Positions 15,988 through 26,200 of a stretch of DNA of 64,000 nucleotides are shown piece after piece (position 1 is the stretch's first letter; each line of letters opens with the position of its first letter). Made by a program: the position numbers and the translations under genes. The stretch covers positions 2,666,001 to 2,730,000 of the forward strand of contig NZ_OZ245832.1 of the NCBI RefSeq assembly GCF_965228705.1. The letters are read 5' to 3'. The notes under the pieces were generated by a model. That model saw nothing but the letters and a program-made list of their open reading frames with translations, did no database searches and had not been told where the DNA came from. The DNA is from Croceimicrobium sp965228705. GTDB taxonomy: Bacteria > Bacteroidota > Bacteroidia > Flavobacteriales > Schleiferiaceae.

Positions 15988-17378
15988 ACCTTCGATTTTA
16001 AGAAGTTATACATCAGGCGAACGCCTACTCCGGTACCACCCTGACTGCGATAGTGATGGGCAGCATTTAAAAAGGCCGGTCCGGCAATGTCGATGTGAAT
16101 CCAGGGATAATCGGTGAACTTTTGCAAGAACTTACCGGCTGTAATAGCCCCACCTTCGCGGCCACCAATATTCTTTTGATCGGCAATAGTAGACTTCAAG
16201 AGTTCATCGTACTCTTCCCAGAAAGGAAAACGAGCAGTGCGCTCATAGGCCATATCTCCAGCTGCGCTTAAGGCATTAAACTCCTCGTCCGAAGCAGTAC
16301 CCATTACCACCACACCGTATTTACCAACCGCCACCGCGGCTGCACCGGTTAAAGTGGCTAAATCTACCACCAGGGCAGGCTTATAGTTTTTAGCATAGGC
16401 CAGGGCATCGGCTAAAAGCATACGTCCTTCGGCATCGGTATTTAAAACCTCAACGGTTGATCCGTCATACATTTTAATTACATCGCCGGGAACATAAGCA
16501 TTCAAGCCCGGGCGATTATCAGTAGCCGGCACCAAACCAATCACATGAATAGGTAATTTATTGGCAGCAGCAGCGGAGATGGCTCCAATTACAGCCGCGG
16601 CACCACCCATATCACTCTTCATGGAGTCCATGGAGCCGGGAGTGGGTTTTAAGCTTAAACCACCGGTATCATAAACCACGCCTTTACCTACCAAAACAAT
16701 CGGTTGGCCACTGGCACCTTCCCCTTTGTACTCTAATATGCTAAAGCTGGGGGGATCCTGACTTCCGCGATTTACGGCTAAGAGTCCGCCCATTTTTAGG
16801 GATTCGATTTTCTTTTTATTGAAAACCTCCACTTTAAAACCAAAGTTCTCACCGGCCTTTTGGGCTTCTTTCGCCAATTGTTTCGCGGTGAGATACGATA
16901 AAGGCTCATTAACCAAATCTCTAGCCAGGTAAGTAGCAGATACCACGGCATTCAATTCCTGCAATTGCGCTTCACTGAAGGAGGCATCCAAATGAATGGT
17001 TTCTAAAAGATCTTCCTTTTTACTGAAGTACTTCTGAAATTTATACGCGGCTAAGGCTAATCCCTCGGCGAAAGCCATAGCCTTATCTGAGGCATCGCTG
17101 TGAATTGCGATATGTTTGGCCTTGCAGGATTTTTGAACCTTAGTAGCCAGGATTCGGGCCTTTTCAAATGCCTGGGAGCCGTCACCTTCCGGCAAGCAGG
17201 CAACGCTAAGCTCCGGCAGGCGACTAAAATGAACAAAGCTATCTACCTTGAGTTGATCTGCCAGATAAGCTTTCTCGGCCTTTGTTAAATCGAGCTTAGA
17301 ATTATCATCAGGTCGATTGAGTAAATATATTTGGTGATCCAGGTCATGCTTGACCTTGCTTTCACTTAAAAACAACAT
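15984..17378 (-). CDS. pepA: Leucyl aminopeptidase, M17 family
   Basis: 464 residues. A cytosolic metalloaminopeptidase releasing N-terminal residues from peptides. The catalytic and two-metal site motifs are intact: GKGVVYDTGGLSLKP, SMKSDMGGAAAV and NTDAEGRMLLADAL. The N-terminal domain is shorter and less conserved. It is the first gene of a two-gene unit with pdxA and has a -7 element 20 bases upstream. Confidence 0.95.
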   Translation of the reverse strand: MLFLSESKVKHDLDHQIYLLNRPDDNSKLDLTKAEKAYLADQLKVDSFVHFSRLPELSVACLPEGDGSQAFEKARILATKVQKSCKAKHIAIHSDASDKAMAFAEGLALAAYKFQKYFSKKEDLLETIHLDASFSEAQLQELNAVVSATYLARDLVNEPLSYLTAKQLAKEAQKAGENFGFKVEVFNKKKIESLKMGGLLAVNRGSQDPPSFSILEYKGEGASGQPIVLVGKGVVYDTGGLSLKPTPGSMDSMKSDMGGAAAVIGAISAAAANKLPIHVIGLVPATDNRPGLNAYVPGDVIKMYDGSTVEVLNTDAEGRMLLADALAYAKNYKPALVVDLATLTGAAAVAVGKYGVVVMGTASDEEFNALSAAGDMAYERTARFPFWEEYDELLKSTIADQKNIGGREGGAITAGKFLQKFTDYPWIHIDIAGPAFLNAAHHYRSQGGTGVGVRLMYNFLKSKV

Positions 17379-17397
17379 AAGAATATTTAAATTTGAG

Positions 17398-17405
17398 CAA
17401 AGTTA
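17398..17405 (-). promoter_or_regulatory. -7 element upstream of pepA
   Basis: TAACTTTG on the minus strand is an exact TAnnTTTG match, ending 20 bases before the pepA ATG. No clear -33 TTG is visible at the right distance. Confidence 0.5.
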
Positions 17406-17495
17406 CCAATTCAAAAGCCTCGAAGATAAGAGCTATTGACCAACACAAAACCTGCTTTTGAACGTTTAGGTATTGATCGTGGATTTTCCCCAATT

Positions 17496-20156
17496 ATGAG
17501 AAAAAGCCTACTGCTTATTTTCCTTTTCGCCGGAATGGCCTTGAATGCCACCCATAACCGGGCAGGTGAAATTACCTATCGCTGGATAACTGGCCTTACT
17601 TACGAGGTTACTATCACTACTTATACCCGTGCTTGTCAGCTCTGTGCCGACCGTTGTGAGCTGGCCATTGACTGGGGTGACAATTCGGGCGACACCCTGG
17701 CTCGTTCTAATGGACCCCGCATTGTATGTCTACAAGCTCAGGACGGTGAAATTATTGACCCCATCAATCAGATTCGTAAGAACATTTACATCGGTACACA
17801 TACCTATGATGCTCCAGGAATTTATACCATCAAAATGGAGGATCGGAACCGAAATGCCGGGATTAGCAATATTCTCAATTCGGATCAGGTGCCCTTTTAT
17901 ATTGAAACCGAATTATACATCAGCCCCAGCTTAGGCGCCAATAGTTCCCCAATCTTAACCAATCCGCCGGTAGAACGTGGCTGTGTAGGTAAAAGGTTTG
18001 AGCATAACCCTGGTGCTTATGACCCAGATGGCGATAGTTTAGCTTATCGCTTGGTGTATTCCAAAGCCCAAAATGGCGACCCCATTCAAACTATTTATGA
18101 TCCTCAATATGTGCAGGACTCCATTGAAATTGACCCCAAAACCGGATTACTCTTCTGGGACTTACCGCGAAATGTTGGGCAGTTTAACTTTGCTTTCGAA
18201 ATCATAGAATACCGTAAAAATGCCCAGGGTCGCTATGTGCGGATTGGCTTTGTAACGCGGGATTTACAGGTTGATATTGAAGACTGCGGGAATAATCCCC
18301 CGCAAATTAATCCGGTAGGGCCTTTCTGTGTCGAAGCCGGCACCAGCTTAAATTTTAGTGTTAGCGCTTCAGATCCTGATACGGATGATCTGATTTTAAC
18401 TGCTTTTGGTGGCCCCTTTGAAGTGCCTACGCCACCTGCCACTTTCCCCGAGGTTAATGGCCCCAGCCCTTTAAGTGGCTTCTTCAATTGGAATACGCGT
18501 TGTCATCATGTACGGAAACAGCCCTATCAGGTAAGCTTCAAGGCCACGGATATTCCGCAAGACCCGAATGATATTGCTCTTTCGGACATCTACACCACCG
18601 AAATTACAGTGATCGCTCCGGCGCCTAAAAATCCGGATGCCCAAGCGGAAGGCCTGGCTCTACGGCTTAATTGGGATGTTTCTTTCTGCACCGAGGCGGA
18701 TGGTTATTTACTCTACCGCCGCGAATCACCCTATGGCTTTGTTCCCGGTATTTGTGAAACCGGCGTGCCCGCTTATACCGGCTATGAATTTCACGATAGC
18801 TTATTGAATGTAAACAACACTACTTATCTAGATAGCTTCGATGTGGAGCTCGGTAAGGAGTATTGCTATATGGTAGTAGCCTATTTTGAGGATGAGGCTC
18901 AAAGCTATGCCAGTGAAGAGTTTTGCGCGGCCCTGCCCCTAACCTTGCCCATGTTTACCAAGGTAGATGTAGAAAGTACCGACCCTGCCAGCGGAACCAT
19001 TGGGATTGAATGGATTGAAGCCCCCGAGTTCGACAGTGCTATTTATCAACCTCCTTATCGTTTAGAATTATGGGGACGTGAAAAAGACAATGGTGCATTT
19101 AACCTTTTGAATACGGCCAACAATATTGATGCGGGCAGCTTTACGCATAACAATCTGAATACCCAGGACCTTTCCTACGAATATCGTTTGGATGTATACG
19201 CCGGGCCCAGTCAGGATTTTGTGGGCTCCAGCCCATTAGCCTCCTCGGTTTATACAGAACCTACCGGATCCGACCAAAGTGTAATCCTAGACTTTAATTT
19301 CGACACGCCCTGGCAAAACGAACGCTTTGTAATTTATCGGGAAAACCCCACGGGCTCCGGTCAATTTGATAGCATCGGCGAAAGCTTTGTGCCCGAATAT
19401 ACCGACACCGGTTTGGTGAATGGCGAAAACTATTGTTACTATGCCGAGAGCTATGGTCGCTATACAGCCAGTGATTCCCTGCCCCGGCCTTTGGTTAATC
19501 GCAGTCAAATTACCTGCGCCACCGCCAGGGACACAACCGCTCCATGTGTACCGCAATTTGCCTTGCACAATGCCTGCCCCGACACCATTTATTTCTCCTG
19601 GAAACTAGGACAAGGTCAAGGGTGTAAAAACGATGTAAGTAAGATTAATATCTACTTCCGCACTGGCGAAAATGAATTTGGCGATCAACCCTTCCTATCG
19701 ATTCCTGTAAACGGCGACTCTACCATCCGTTTTGTAAGCGATCAGGCCATATTTGGATGCTATGCCATCACGGCGGTAGATGATGCCGATCAGGATCCGG
19801 GTGGGCAAGCCAATGAAAGTGATTTTAGCGAAGAGCTCTGCATTGAAAGCTGCTTCACCATTAAATTCCCGAATATCTTCAGCCCTAATGGCGATGGCTA
19901 TAATGAGCGATTCCTGCCCGTGGAAATTGAGCAGGTTGCCAATCTGGAAATTGAAATCTACAGTCGTTGGGGCAATTTAATATACCGCACCACCGACTTA
20001 GAGGATTTCATAACCAATGGCTGGGATGGCAATGTGCAGGATAATGGCAGTCCAGCGCCCGATGGGGTTTATTATTATGTTTGCCGTTATACGGCCGAAA
20101 GTATTGGACCTACCATGGAACAAACCGCTTCGGGATTTGTACATCTTGTGAGATAA
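17496..20156 (+). CDS. T9SS-secreted surface protein, distant relative of the array
   Basis: 886 residues. The start at 17496 gives a proper signal peptide (MRKSLLLIFLFAGMALNA), then THNRAGEITYRW; a longer upstream frame adds nothing plausible. The first 270 residues line up with the array proteins: SLGANSSP, DPDGDSLAYRL, IDPKTGLLFW, then IGFVTRDLQVDIEDC, where copies 1 and 2 read IG-x-VREIQIPVTANC. A second cadherin-like unit and several FN3-like units follow (YLLYRRESPYGF, FVIYRENPTGSG). The last 100 residues form a type B T9SS sorting domain (FPNIFSPNGDGYNERF). It precedes ribE by 8 bases, probably by chance sharing of a transcript. A surface role is inferred. Confidence 0.88.
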   Translation: MRKSLLLIFLFAGMALNATHNRAGEITYRWITGLTYEVTITTYTRACQLCADRCELAIDWGDNSGDTLARSNGPRIVCLQAQDGEIIDPINQIRKNIYIGTHTYDAPGIYTIKMEDRNRNAGISNILNSDQVPFYIETELYISPSLGANSSPILTNPPVERGCVGKRFEHNPGAYDPDGDSLAYRLVYSKAQNGDPIQTIYDPQYVQDSIEIDPKTGLLFWDLPRNVGQFNFAFEIIEYRKNAQGRYVRIGFVTRDLQVDIEDCGNNPPQINPVGPFCVEAGTSLNFSVSASDPDTDDLILTAFGGPFEVPTPPATFPEVNGPSPLSGFFNWNTRCHHVRKQPYQVSFKATDIPQDPNDIALSDIYTTEITVIAPAPKNPDAQAEGLALRLNWDVSFCTEADGYLLYRRESPYGFVPGICETGVPAYTGYEFHDSLLNVNNTTYLDSFDVELGKEYCYMVVAYFEDEAQSYASEEFCAALPLTLPMFTKVDVESTDPASGTIGIEWIEAPEFDSAIYQPPYRLELWGREKDNGAFNLLNTANNIDAGSFTHNNLNTQDLSYEYRLDVYAGPSQDFVGSSPLASSVYTEPTGSDQSVILDFNFDTPWQNERFVIYRENPTGSGQFDSIGESFVPEYTDTGLVNGENYCYYAESYGRYTASDSLPRPLVNRSQITCATARDTTAPCVPQFALHNACPDTIYFSWKLGQGQGCKNDVSKINIYFRTGENEFGDQPFLSIPVNGDSTIRFVSDQAIFGCYAITAVDDADQDPGGQANESDFSEELCIESCFTIKFPNIFSPNGDGYNERFLPVEIEQVANLEIEIYSRWGNLIYRTTDLEDFITNGWDGNVQDNGSPAPDGVYYYVCRYTAESIGPTMEQTASGFVHLVR

Positions 20157-20164
20157 ATAAAGAT

Positions 20165-20755
20165 ATGTTTACCGGTATTATTGAAAGCCTCGGCACCCTT
20201 GTGGCCAGTCGTCGTGAAGGAAGCAATTTGCATTTCGACTTCAGCTGTGATTTCACCTCTGAATTAAAGATTGATCAAAGCTTGGCCCATAATGGGGTTT
20301 GCTTAACGGTGGTGGCCATTAATGGCGATGAGTATACCGTAACTGCCATTGACGAAACCCTGCAAAGAACCAATTTAGGTCAACTGCAAAAGGGCGATCA
20401 GGTAAATCTGGAACGCTGCATGCAAGCCAATGGCCGCTATGATGGACACATAGTTCAGGGTCATGTAGATACCATTGCCGAATGCGAGCAGGTCTTGGAG
20501 AAAGATGGCAGTTGGGAATTTCATTTCAAGCATGCCCCCGGCAAACAACACTTAACCGTTGAAAAAGGCTCCGTGACCATTAATGGAGTAAGCCTTACGG
20601 TGGTACGCTCCGAGCCTGAGCACTTCTCAGTGGCCATTATTCCTTACACTTATGAGCACACCAATTTCAAGGATTTGAAGGTAGGCTCTCTGGTAAATAT
20701 TGAGTTCGATATTCTAGGGAAGTATGTAGCGAGGATGTTGGGGGATCGCGCTTGA
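20165..20755 (+). CDS. ribE: Riboflavin synthase, alpha subunit
   Basis: 196 residues. It dismutates two molecules of 6,7-dimethyl-8-ribityllumazine to riboflavin. Two lumazine-binding repeats are visible: MFTGIIESLGTL at the start and GHIVQGHVDTIAE at about residue 98, each followed by an N-G-V-x-L-T-V-V motif (HNGVCLTVV, INGVSLTVV). The start at 20165 matches the family's exact N-terminus; a frame extending back to 20081 overlaps the previous gene and is rejected. Confidence 0.96.
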   Translation: MFTGIIESLGTLVASRREGSNLHFDFSCDFTSELKIDQSLAHNGVCLTVVAINGDEYTVTAIDETLQRTNLGQLQKGDQVNLERCMQANGRYDGHIVQGHVDTIAECEQVLEKDGSWEFHFKHAPGKQHLTVEKGSVTINGVSLTVVRSEPEHFSVAIIPYTYEHTNFKDLKVGSLVNIEFDILGKYVARMLGDRA

Positions 20756-20767
20756 TACCAATCGAAA

Positions 20768-21424
20768 CTAAAAAATTAGCCCTGAAAAATTCCAGGCTAC
20801 ATGAAACACAATTGAAGGGCCAATAGAATTGGATTTCTGATATAGGTATGCAGAAATAAGACCACCGAAAAAAGTAATATATGCATGGTGCCAATGGAGA
20901 TCCAACCCTAAAAAAGGGAATATCAACTGTAAATGCATTAAGGCAAATAAAGCTGAAGACATTAGGATTGCTATCCATCCAGAATACCTCTGCTGCAATC
21001 CTTTCTGGATAATCTGTCTAAAAAACAGTTCTTCTGCAATGGGTGTAAAAAGAAAAAAACCTAGATGGTTAAGATGGAAATTATATGACCATTGGAAGCT
21101 AGTAAAGATGGCCCTATCAATTCCCAATACAATATTCAGAATCCCATTTAAAGGCATTTGCATGAATATAAATCCTACACCTAGTATAAATGCCACCGGG
21201 TAAAAATACAGGGAAGTCTGAGCTGGCTTCAAAGATTGAAAACCTTGAGTCTTTTTAATATAAAACATCAAGGGAATAAGAACCAGAAAGCCATTAACAA
21301 AGGCAAAATAATTATAAGGTTTAAAATCATCCCCAAAAACCAAATCAAGTAAATCCCAGAGTGTAATGACTTGCAGGAATACTATGAAGATAATAGTGTA
21401 AAGCAGTGATTTTAGCAGAGTCAT
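20768..21424 (-). CDS. CPBP-family intramembrane metalloprotease
   Basis: 218 residues, with several membrane segments. It shows the CPBP/Abi motifs: Glu131-Glu132 with Arg136 (AEELFFRQ), His164 (ALMHLQ) and His208 (HVAWN). Family members cleave membrane-bound substrates or process CAAX-like or bacteriocin-related peptides; the substrate here is unknown. It is convergent with ribE; no peptide gene is adjacent. Confidence 0.85.
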   Translation of the reverse strand: MTLLKSLLYTIIFIVFLQVITLWDLLDLVFGDDFKPYNYFAFVNGFLVLIPLMFYIKKTQGFQSLKPAQTSLYFYPVAFILGVGFIFMQMPLNGILNIVLGIDRAIFTSFQWSYNFHLNHLGFFLFTPIAEELFFRQIIQKGLQQRYSGWIAILMSSALFALMHLQLIFPFLGLDLHWHHAYITFFGGLISAYLYQKSNSIGPSIVFHVAWNFSGLIF

Positions 21425-21479
21425 TGATCAGAAAATAGCTAAGAGGATTCTAAAATACAACAGTCAAACTATCCTAGGC

Positions 21480-23129
21480 TTAAACCATCCGCTCCAATAA
21501 CTTTTCCAAACTAAACCCCGAGGCCGCCAACTGCTCAGCTCTAGGTGCATGTTCGCTAAATGGCTTGTCGATTAAAACTGCTTGATACTTGGCCTTAAGC
21601 TTTCCGGATTGCAGCAAGGCCAGTAGATCGCGATGCAAACTACCTCCAGCCGGATTTTCATCTACTAAAATCAAGCGCCGATAAGAGGCCAATAGTTCTA
21701 CTAAATGCGTCTGATCCAAAGGTCGGAATTGAGGTATGTGCAAATGACTCCAATCCTTGGCTTCCGCGGCGGCCTGGGCTAATGCGGCCTGAGAGCCATA
21801 AGATAGAATAGCGGAGGTCTGATTTGAGTGACGCCACCAATGGGCCTGCATTCCCTGCCATAGTCCATCGGTTTGCAAATCGAAGCTAGCTTTAGGATAG
21901 CGAATTACAATCGGGCCTTCCGCTTGCATCGCCTCTTCTAACATCGCTTTCAAAGCTTTGCCTCCAGCAGGTGCCATTAAACGCATATTCGGAATATCTG
22001 CCAATAAAGCCTGATCGAATACCCCATGATGGGTAGGTCCATCCTCCCCCACGAAGCCCGCTCGGTCTAAAACAAAAACCACCGGCAATTGCTGTAAAGC
22101 CACATCATGGATAATCTGATCCAAGGCCCTTTGGGCAAAAGTGCTGTATAAATGTACCAAAGGCTTAAAGCCGGATGCGGCCAATCCAGCGGCCATGGTC
22201 ACCACATTTTGTTCGGCAATACCCACATCTATCACGCGCTCTGGAAAAGCCTTTTGAGCTTCCAGTAATTGGGCACCGCTTAACATGGCCGGACTTAATA
22301 CCACCAATTTTGGATCAGTCTCCAAAAGCTCTAAAATTGTTTCACCAAATACCGATTGATAGCTCGGAGCCGCTGGACTACCTTTCCGTTCAATAACTTC
22401 ATTATAGCCCAGGCCCTTTTCGGTTTGGATATGTAAGAACAGTGGCCCAGAAAGGTTATTCAATTCCTTCAGCTTCGCCAGTAAATCCGCAATGGAATTT
22501 CCAGCCTCGCAGGTATGATATTGAAAGCCTAAGGATTCTGCCCAGGCCTGATAGCTATACAGCTTTTGCAATGCTCCCACATTGGGGTCGATGCTACTCT
22601 TATTATCATTAAGGATTACCAGACAGTCGGCCGCCATATCACCTAAATAATTAAGGGCCTCAAAAGCCTGACCGCCGGTTAAAGCTCCATCGCCAATTAC
22701 TGCGATATGCTTACGTGGATTGGCCTCCAACTGGGCTGCTTTTACGAATCCGGCCAGCGCTGAAATGGAAGTCGAAGAATGCCCCGCACCAAAAGGATCG
22801 TAAGCACTTTCACTACGTTTGGTAAAGCCTGAGATTCCGCCTTTTTGACGGTTGCTCTGAAATATTGACCGTCTCTCGCAGAGCACTTTATGGGCATAAG
22901 CCTGATGCCCCACATCCCAAATCAAAATATCATCAGGAGTATTAAAGTGATAGTGCAAAGCGATGCTTAATTCTACCACACCTAAACTGGAGCGAACATG
23001 CCCGGCTTTGGTGCGTGTTTGCTCCTGGATAAAGCGACGTAATTCAGCTGCCAAATCTTCTAATTGGCCGCTGCTTAAGAGCCGTAAATCGGCCGGACTA
23101 TTGAGCTTTTCCAGAGTGGGATAGGTCAT
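21480..23129 (-). CDS. dxs: 1-deoxy-D-xylulose-5-phosphate synthase, short form
   Basis: 549 residues against 620-640 in most bacteria. It makes DXP from pyruvate and glyceraldehyde 3-phosphate for isoprenoids, thiamine and PLP. Present: His44 (AGHVRSS), His117 (GAGHSSTS), the thiamine-diphosphate motif GDGALTGG (146-153), and DRAGFVGEDGPTHHG (355-369). Missing: about 45-50 residues between NVGAL and the ESLGFQY segment (181-204). The GPVDGHD segment reads HTCEAGN, and AEQH reads AEQN (Asn308). The start at 23129 (MTYPTLEKL) fits the family. Confidence 0.88.
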   Translation of the reverse strand: MTYPTLEKLNSPADLRLLSSGQLEDLAAELRRFIQEQTRTKAGHVRSSLGVVELSIALHYHFNTPDDILIWDVGHQAYAHKVLCERRSIFQSNRQKGGISGFTKRSESAYDPFGAGHSSTSISALAGFVKAAQLEANPRKHIAVIGDGALTGGQAFEALNYLGDMAADCLVILNDNKSSIDPNVGALQKLYSYQAWAESLGFQYHTCEAGNSIADLLAKLKELNNLSGPLFLHIQTEKGLGYNEVIERKGSPAAPSYQSVFGETILELLETDPKLVVLSPAMLSGAQLLEAQKAFPERVIDVGIAEQNVVTMAAGLAASGFKPLVHLYSTFAQRALDQIIHDVALQQLPVVFVLDRAGFVGEDGPTHHGVFDQALLADIPNMRLMAPAGGKALKAMLEEAMQAEGPIVIRYPKASFDLQTDGLWQGMQAHWWRHSNQTSAILSYGSQAALAQAAAEAKDWSHLHIPQFRPLDQTHLVELLASYRRLILVDENPAGGSLHRDLLALLQSGKLKAKYQAVLIDKPFSEHAPRAEQLAASGFSLEKLLERMV

Positions 23130-23133
23130 GGCG

Positions 23134-23141
23134 CAAAAGTA
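23134..23141 (-). promoter_or_regulatory. -7 element of dxs, only 4 bases from the ATG
   Basis: TACTTTTG on the minus strand is an exact TAnnTTTG match. With the usual 4-7 base distance to the transcription start, the dxs mRNA would start at or next to the ATG, giving a leaderless or near-leaderless message. Confidence 0.55.
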
Positions 23142-23156
23142 GGATTTACACCCCAT

Positions 23157-23185
23157 AAAAAAAGGCCCCGGAGAACCGGGGCCTT
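23157..23185 (-). terminator. Intrinsic terminator of the first RND efflux operon
   Basis: The 10-bp stem AAGGCCCCGG/CCGGGGCCTT with a 4-base loop is followed, on the minus strand, by seven Ts. It lies between the efflux pump stop codon and the dxs promoter. Confidence 0.93.
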
Positions 23186-23191
23186 GTCAAC

Positions 23192-23211
23192 CAATTAACC
23201 AAACCTTAACC
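23192..23211 (-). repeat. 20-base pre-terminator motif, copy A
   Basis: On the minus strand this reads GGTTAAGGTTTGGTTAATTG. It starts inside the RND pump stop codon and ends 6 bases before the terminator. The same 20 bases, same strand sense, precede the terminator of the M28 peptidase gene (51664-51683). Confidence 0.7.
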
Positions 23212-26200
23212 TAATTGCTACTGCGGCCGAACCAAGATCGCACAATGCGATTCAAGCGTTCTAAAACCAGGTACATTACTGGGACCACAATCAGCGTTAG
23301 GAAGGTTGCAAATACCAGACCAAAGATTACCGTCCAAGCCATAGGAGACCAGAACACGGCATTATCTCCACCGAAGTAGATATTGGCACCACGACCATCT
23401 AATAATCCGATAAAATCAATGTTCAATCCAACCGCCAGAGGCAAGAGTCCTAATACGGTAGTAATCGCGGTAAGCAATACCGGACGTAAACGGGTTTTAC
23501 CACCTAATTCGATGGCATAAACCAAACTGCTATCATCCAATACTTCCCCTTCTTGCAATTGCTTTTCTTCCCGCATACGGGCTCTACTTAGCTCGATAAA
23601 GTCGATCAATACAATACCATTGTTTACCACAATTCCCGCCAGGGAAACAATACCAATACCGGTCATAATTACCACAAACTCCATTTGGAAGATTCCCAAT
23701 CCCAGGAATACACCAATAGTACTGAAGAGTACGGTAAGGATGATGATGAAAGGCTTGAGAGCAGAGTTAAACTGAGATACTAAAATGATGAAGATCAAGG
23801 ATACCGCAATTAACATGGCACGCGTTAAGAACTCGGCACTTTCCTGCTGTTCTTGCTGCGATCCGGTAAACTTCAGGTCATAGCCTTCTGGCAATTTATA
23901 ATCCTTCAATACCTCTTTGATCTCATTGTTGATTTCAGTTTCATTAAAACCTTCCACCACATTCGAGTATACGGTAATTAAACGCTCCGAATCTTTACGC
24001 TTGATAGAGTTATAAGAACTCACAAATTCGTAGCTGGTAACTGCCGAAATAGGCACCTGCACAATTTGTCCACTGGCCTGTGAGCGGAAAGTCACAAACT
24101 GGTTCATCAAGCTGGCAACATCATAACGATAGTCTTTCTTGAGACGGACCTCAATCGGATAATCATCTTCCCCTTCCTTGTACTTGCTCGCTTCAGAGCC
24201 ATACAAGGCAGTACGCAGAACCATCGCAATTTGTTGCGTGCTTACGCCTAAACGTCCGGCACGATCGCGATCAATGCGCACCAGCATCTCAGGCTTATTG
24301 GTCTCCAAATCAATTTGCAGTCCTTCAATACCAGGGATCTCCGCAGCATCTACCACCTTTTTCACATCATCGGCGGTAGCAATCAGCATATCAAACTCAC
24401 TACCGGTAATTTCGATGTTAATCGGACGACCCGTAGGCGGACCATTTTGCTCCTTCTCCACACTAATGGTTACGCCCGGCAACCAGTTATTCAATTTCTG
24501 AGTAACCTCCCTCTGAATAGCACTGGTGCTTACCTCGTTACGGTACTCGTACTCTACAAAGGAAACGGTAATCCGCGCTTTGTTCGGGGTATTTTGACCC
24601 CCGCCGCCAAACTCATTTTGAGAAGCGGTTTCAGCCCCAACATTGGTTACTACACTTTTTACCAAATCCTGATAAGGCACCAAAATGGTATTCAACTCCG
24701 ACTCCACACGCTGCGCAATGCTATCGGTAGCCAAGACATCTGTACCTAAGGGAAGCTCAACAAATACATTGATATAGTTCGGCTCATTCTCCGGGAAATC
24801 TACCAATTTAGGATTGGTACCGAAATAAAAGTTAATGGAGAAAAACATCAAAAAGATGGTCCCAATAATAATAGCTGCAGGTCTCCATTTTCGAAGCGAG
24901 TAGGCCAAGGTTCGTGCGTAGAAGTTTTCGACCCTCGGCAGCAATACCAATTGGAACCAGGCTGAAAGGGGGTTCAATGCATAAGTGAAGGCTAGAACTC
25001 CAAAGGATATAGCTAAAAGCAGGTTACCTAAAATGGTGTTGGAAGCCATGTGTGCCAGCACTCCTAGTACCAGGAATATGGCAAACCAAATCAAAGCCTT
25101 TCGGTGATTTTTATCTGCTTCAAAATCCTGATTCTTAATAAAAGACGCAGCAATTACCGGGTTAATCACCAAGGCTACGAAGAGGGATGATCCCAATACA
25201 ATGATCAGGGTACGGGGCAAATAGCCCATGAACTCTCCGATAATACTATCCCAGAACAAAAGAGGGAAGAAGGCGGCCAATGTAGTAGCGGTGGAGCTAA
25301 TAATAGGCACCGCAATTTCACCCACCCCTTGGCGGGATGCTTCCCAGGCCGAGAGCCCTTCTTCGGCATAAAGCCGGTAAATATTCTCAATGGTTACAAT
25401 GGCATTATCTACCAACATCCCCAAGGCTAAGATCAGCGAGAAAAGAACGATAAAGTTTAAGGTTACACCCGCCGCACTTAGTACCAGGAAGGAGATAAAC
25501 ATGGAGAAAGGAATACTCAATCCCACGAAAGTGGCATTCCGTAAACCCAGGAAGAATAAGAGGGTAAGAGTTACCAGAATTACCCCGGAAATGATACTGT
25601 TCTCCAGGTTCGCAATTTGGTTACGGGTTTGGGTACTCTGATCATTGGTAATGGTAATTCGCAGATCCTTAGGCAAGAGGCTCTTCTTAGCTGTCTTAAT
25701 AATCTCGCGAATCTTATCTGTAGCATCGAGGAGGTTCTCCCCGCCCTTCTTAATCACGTTCAAGGATACTACCGACTCACCATCCAAACGCGCCATGCTC
25801 TCTACCTCTTTATAGGTAAAGGCCACATCGGCAATATCTTTCAGGTAAACGATATTATCATTCTCATGCTTAACGATCACATTGCGGATCTCATCCATAG
25901 AGGTAAACTCCGCATCGGTACGAATACTACGTCGGGTTTTACCCAGAAGGATATCTCCAGCTCCAATATTGATGTTTTCGGCCGCTAAGGCATTTTGCAC
26001 ATCATTAAAGCTGAGCTTATTCTCCTGCATTTTGGGCATATCCACATTGATCTGCACCTCTTTTTCTTTGTCACCGGTAATGGTGGCTTCAGAAATTTCG
26101 CCCAGCTCTTCGATTTCATCTTGCAAAAGCTCAGCATAGTCTACCAGATCATCAATGGAATAATCACCGGATAGGTTGATGTTGAGGATCGGAATACGAC

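Noticed and set aside
20768..21424. Phage-exclusion (Abi) defence role of the CPBP protease
   Set aside because: Only the general protease motifs are present and no defence genes or bacteriocin genes are adjacent, so no defence system is claimed.
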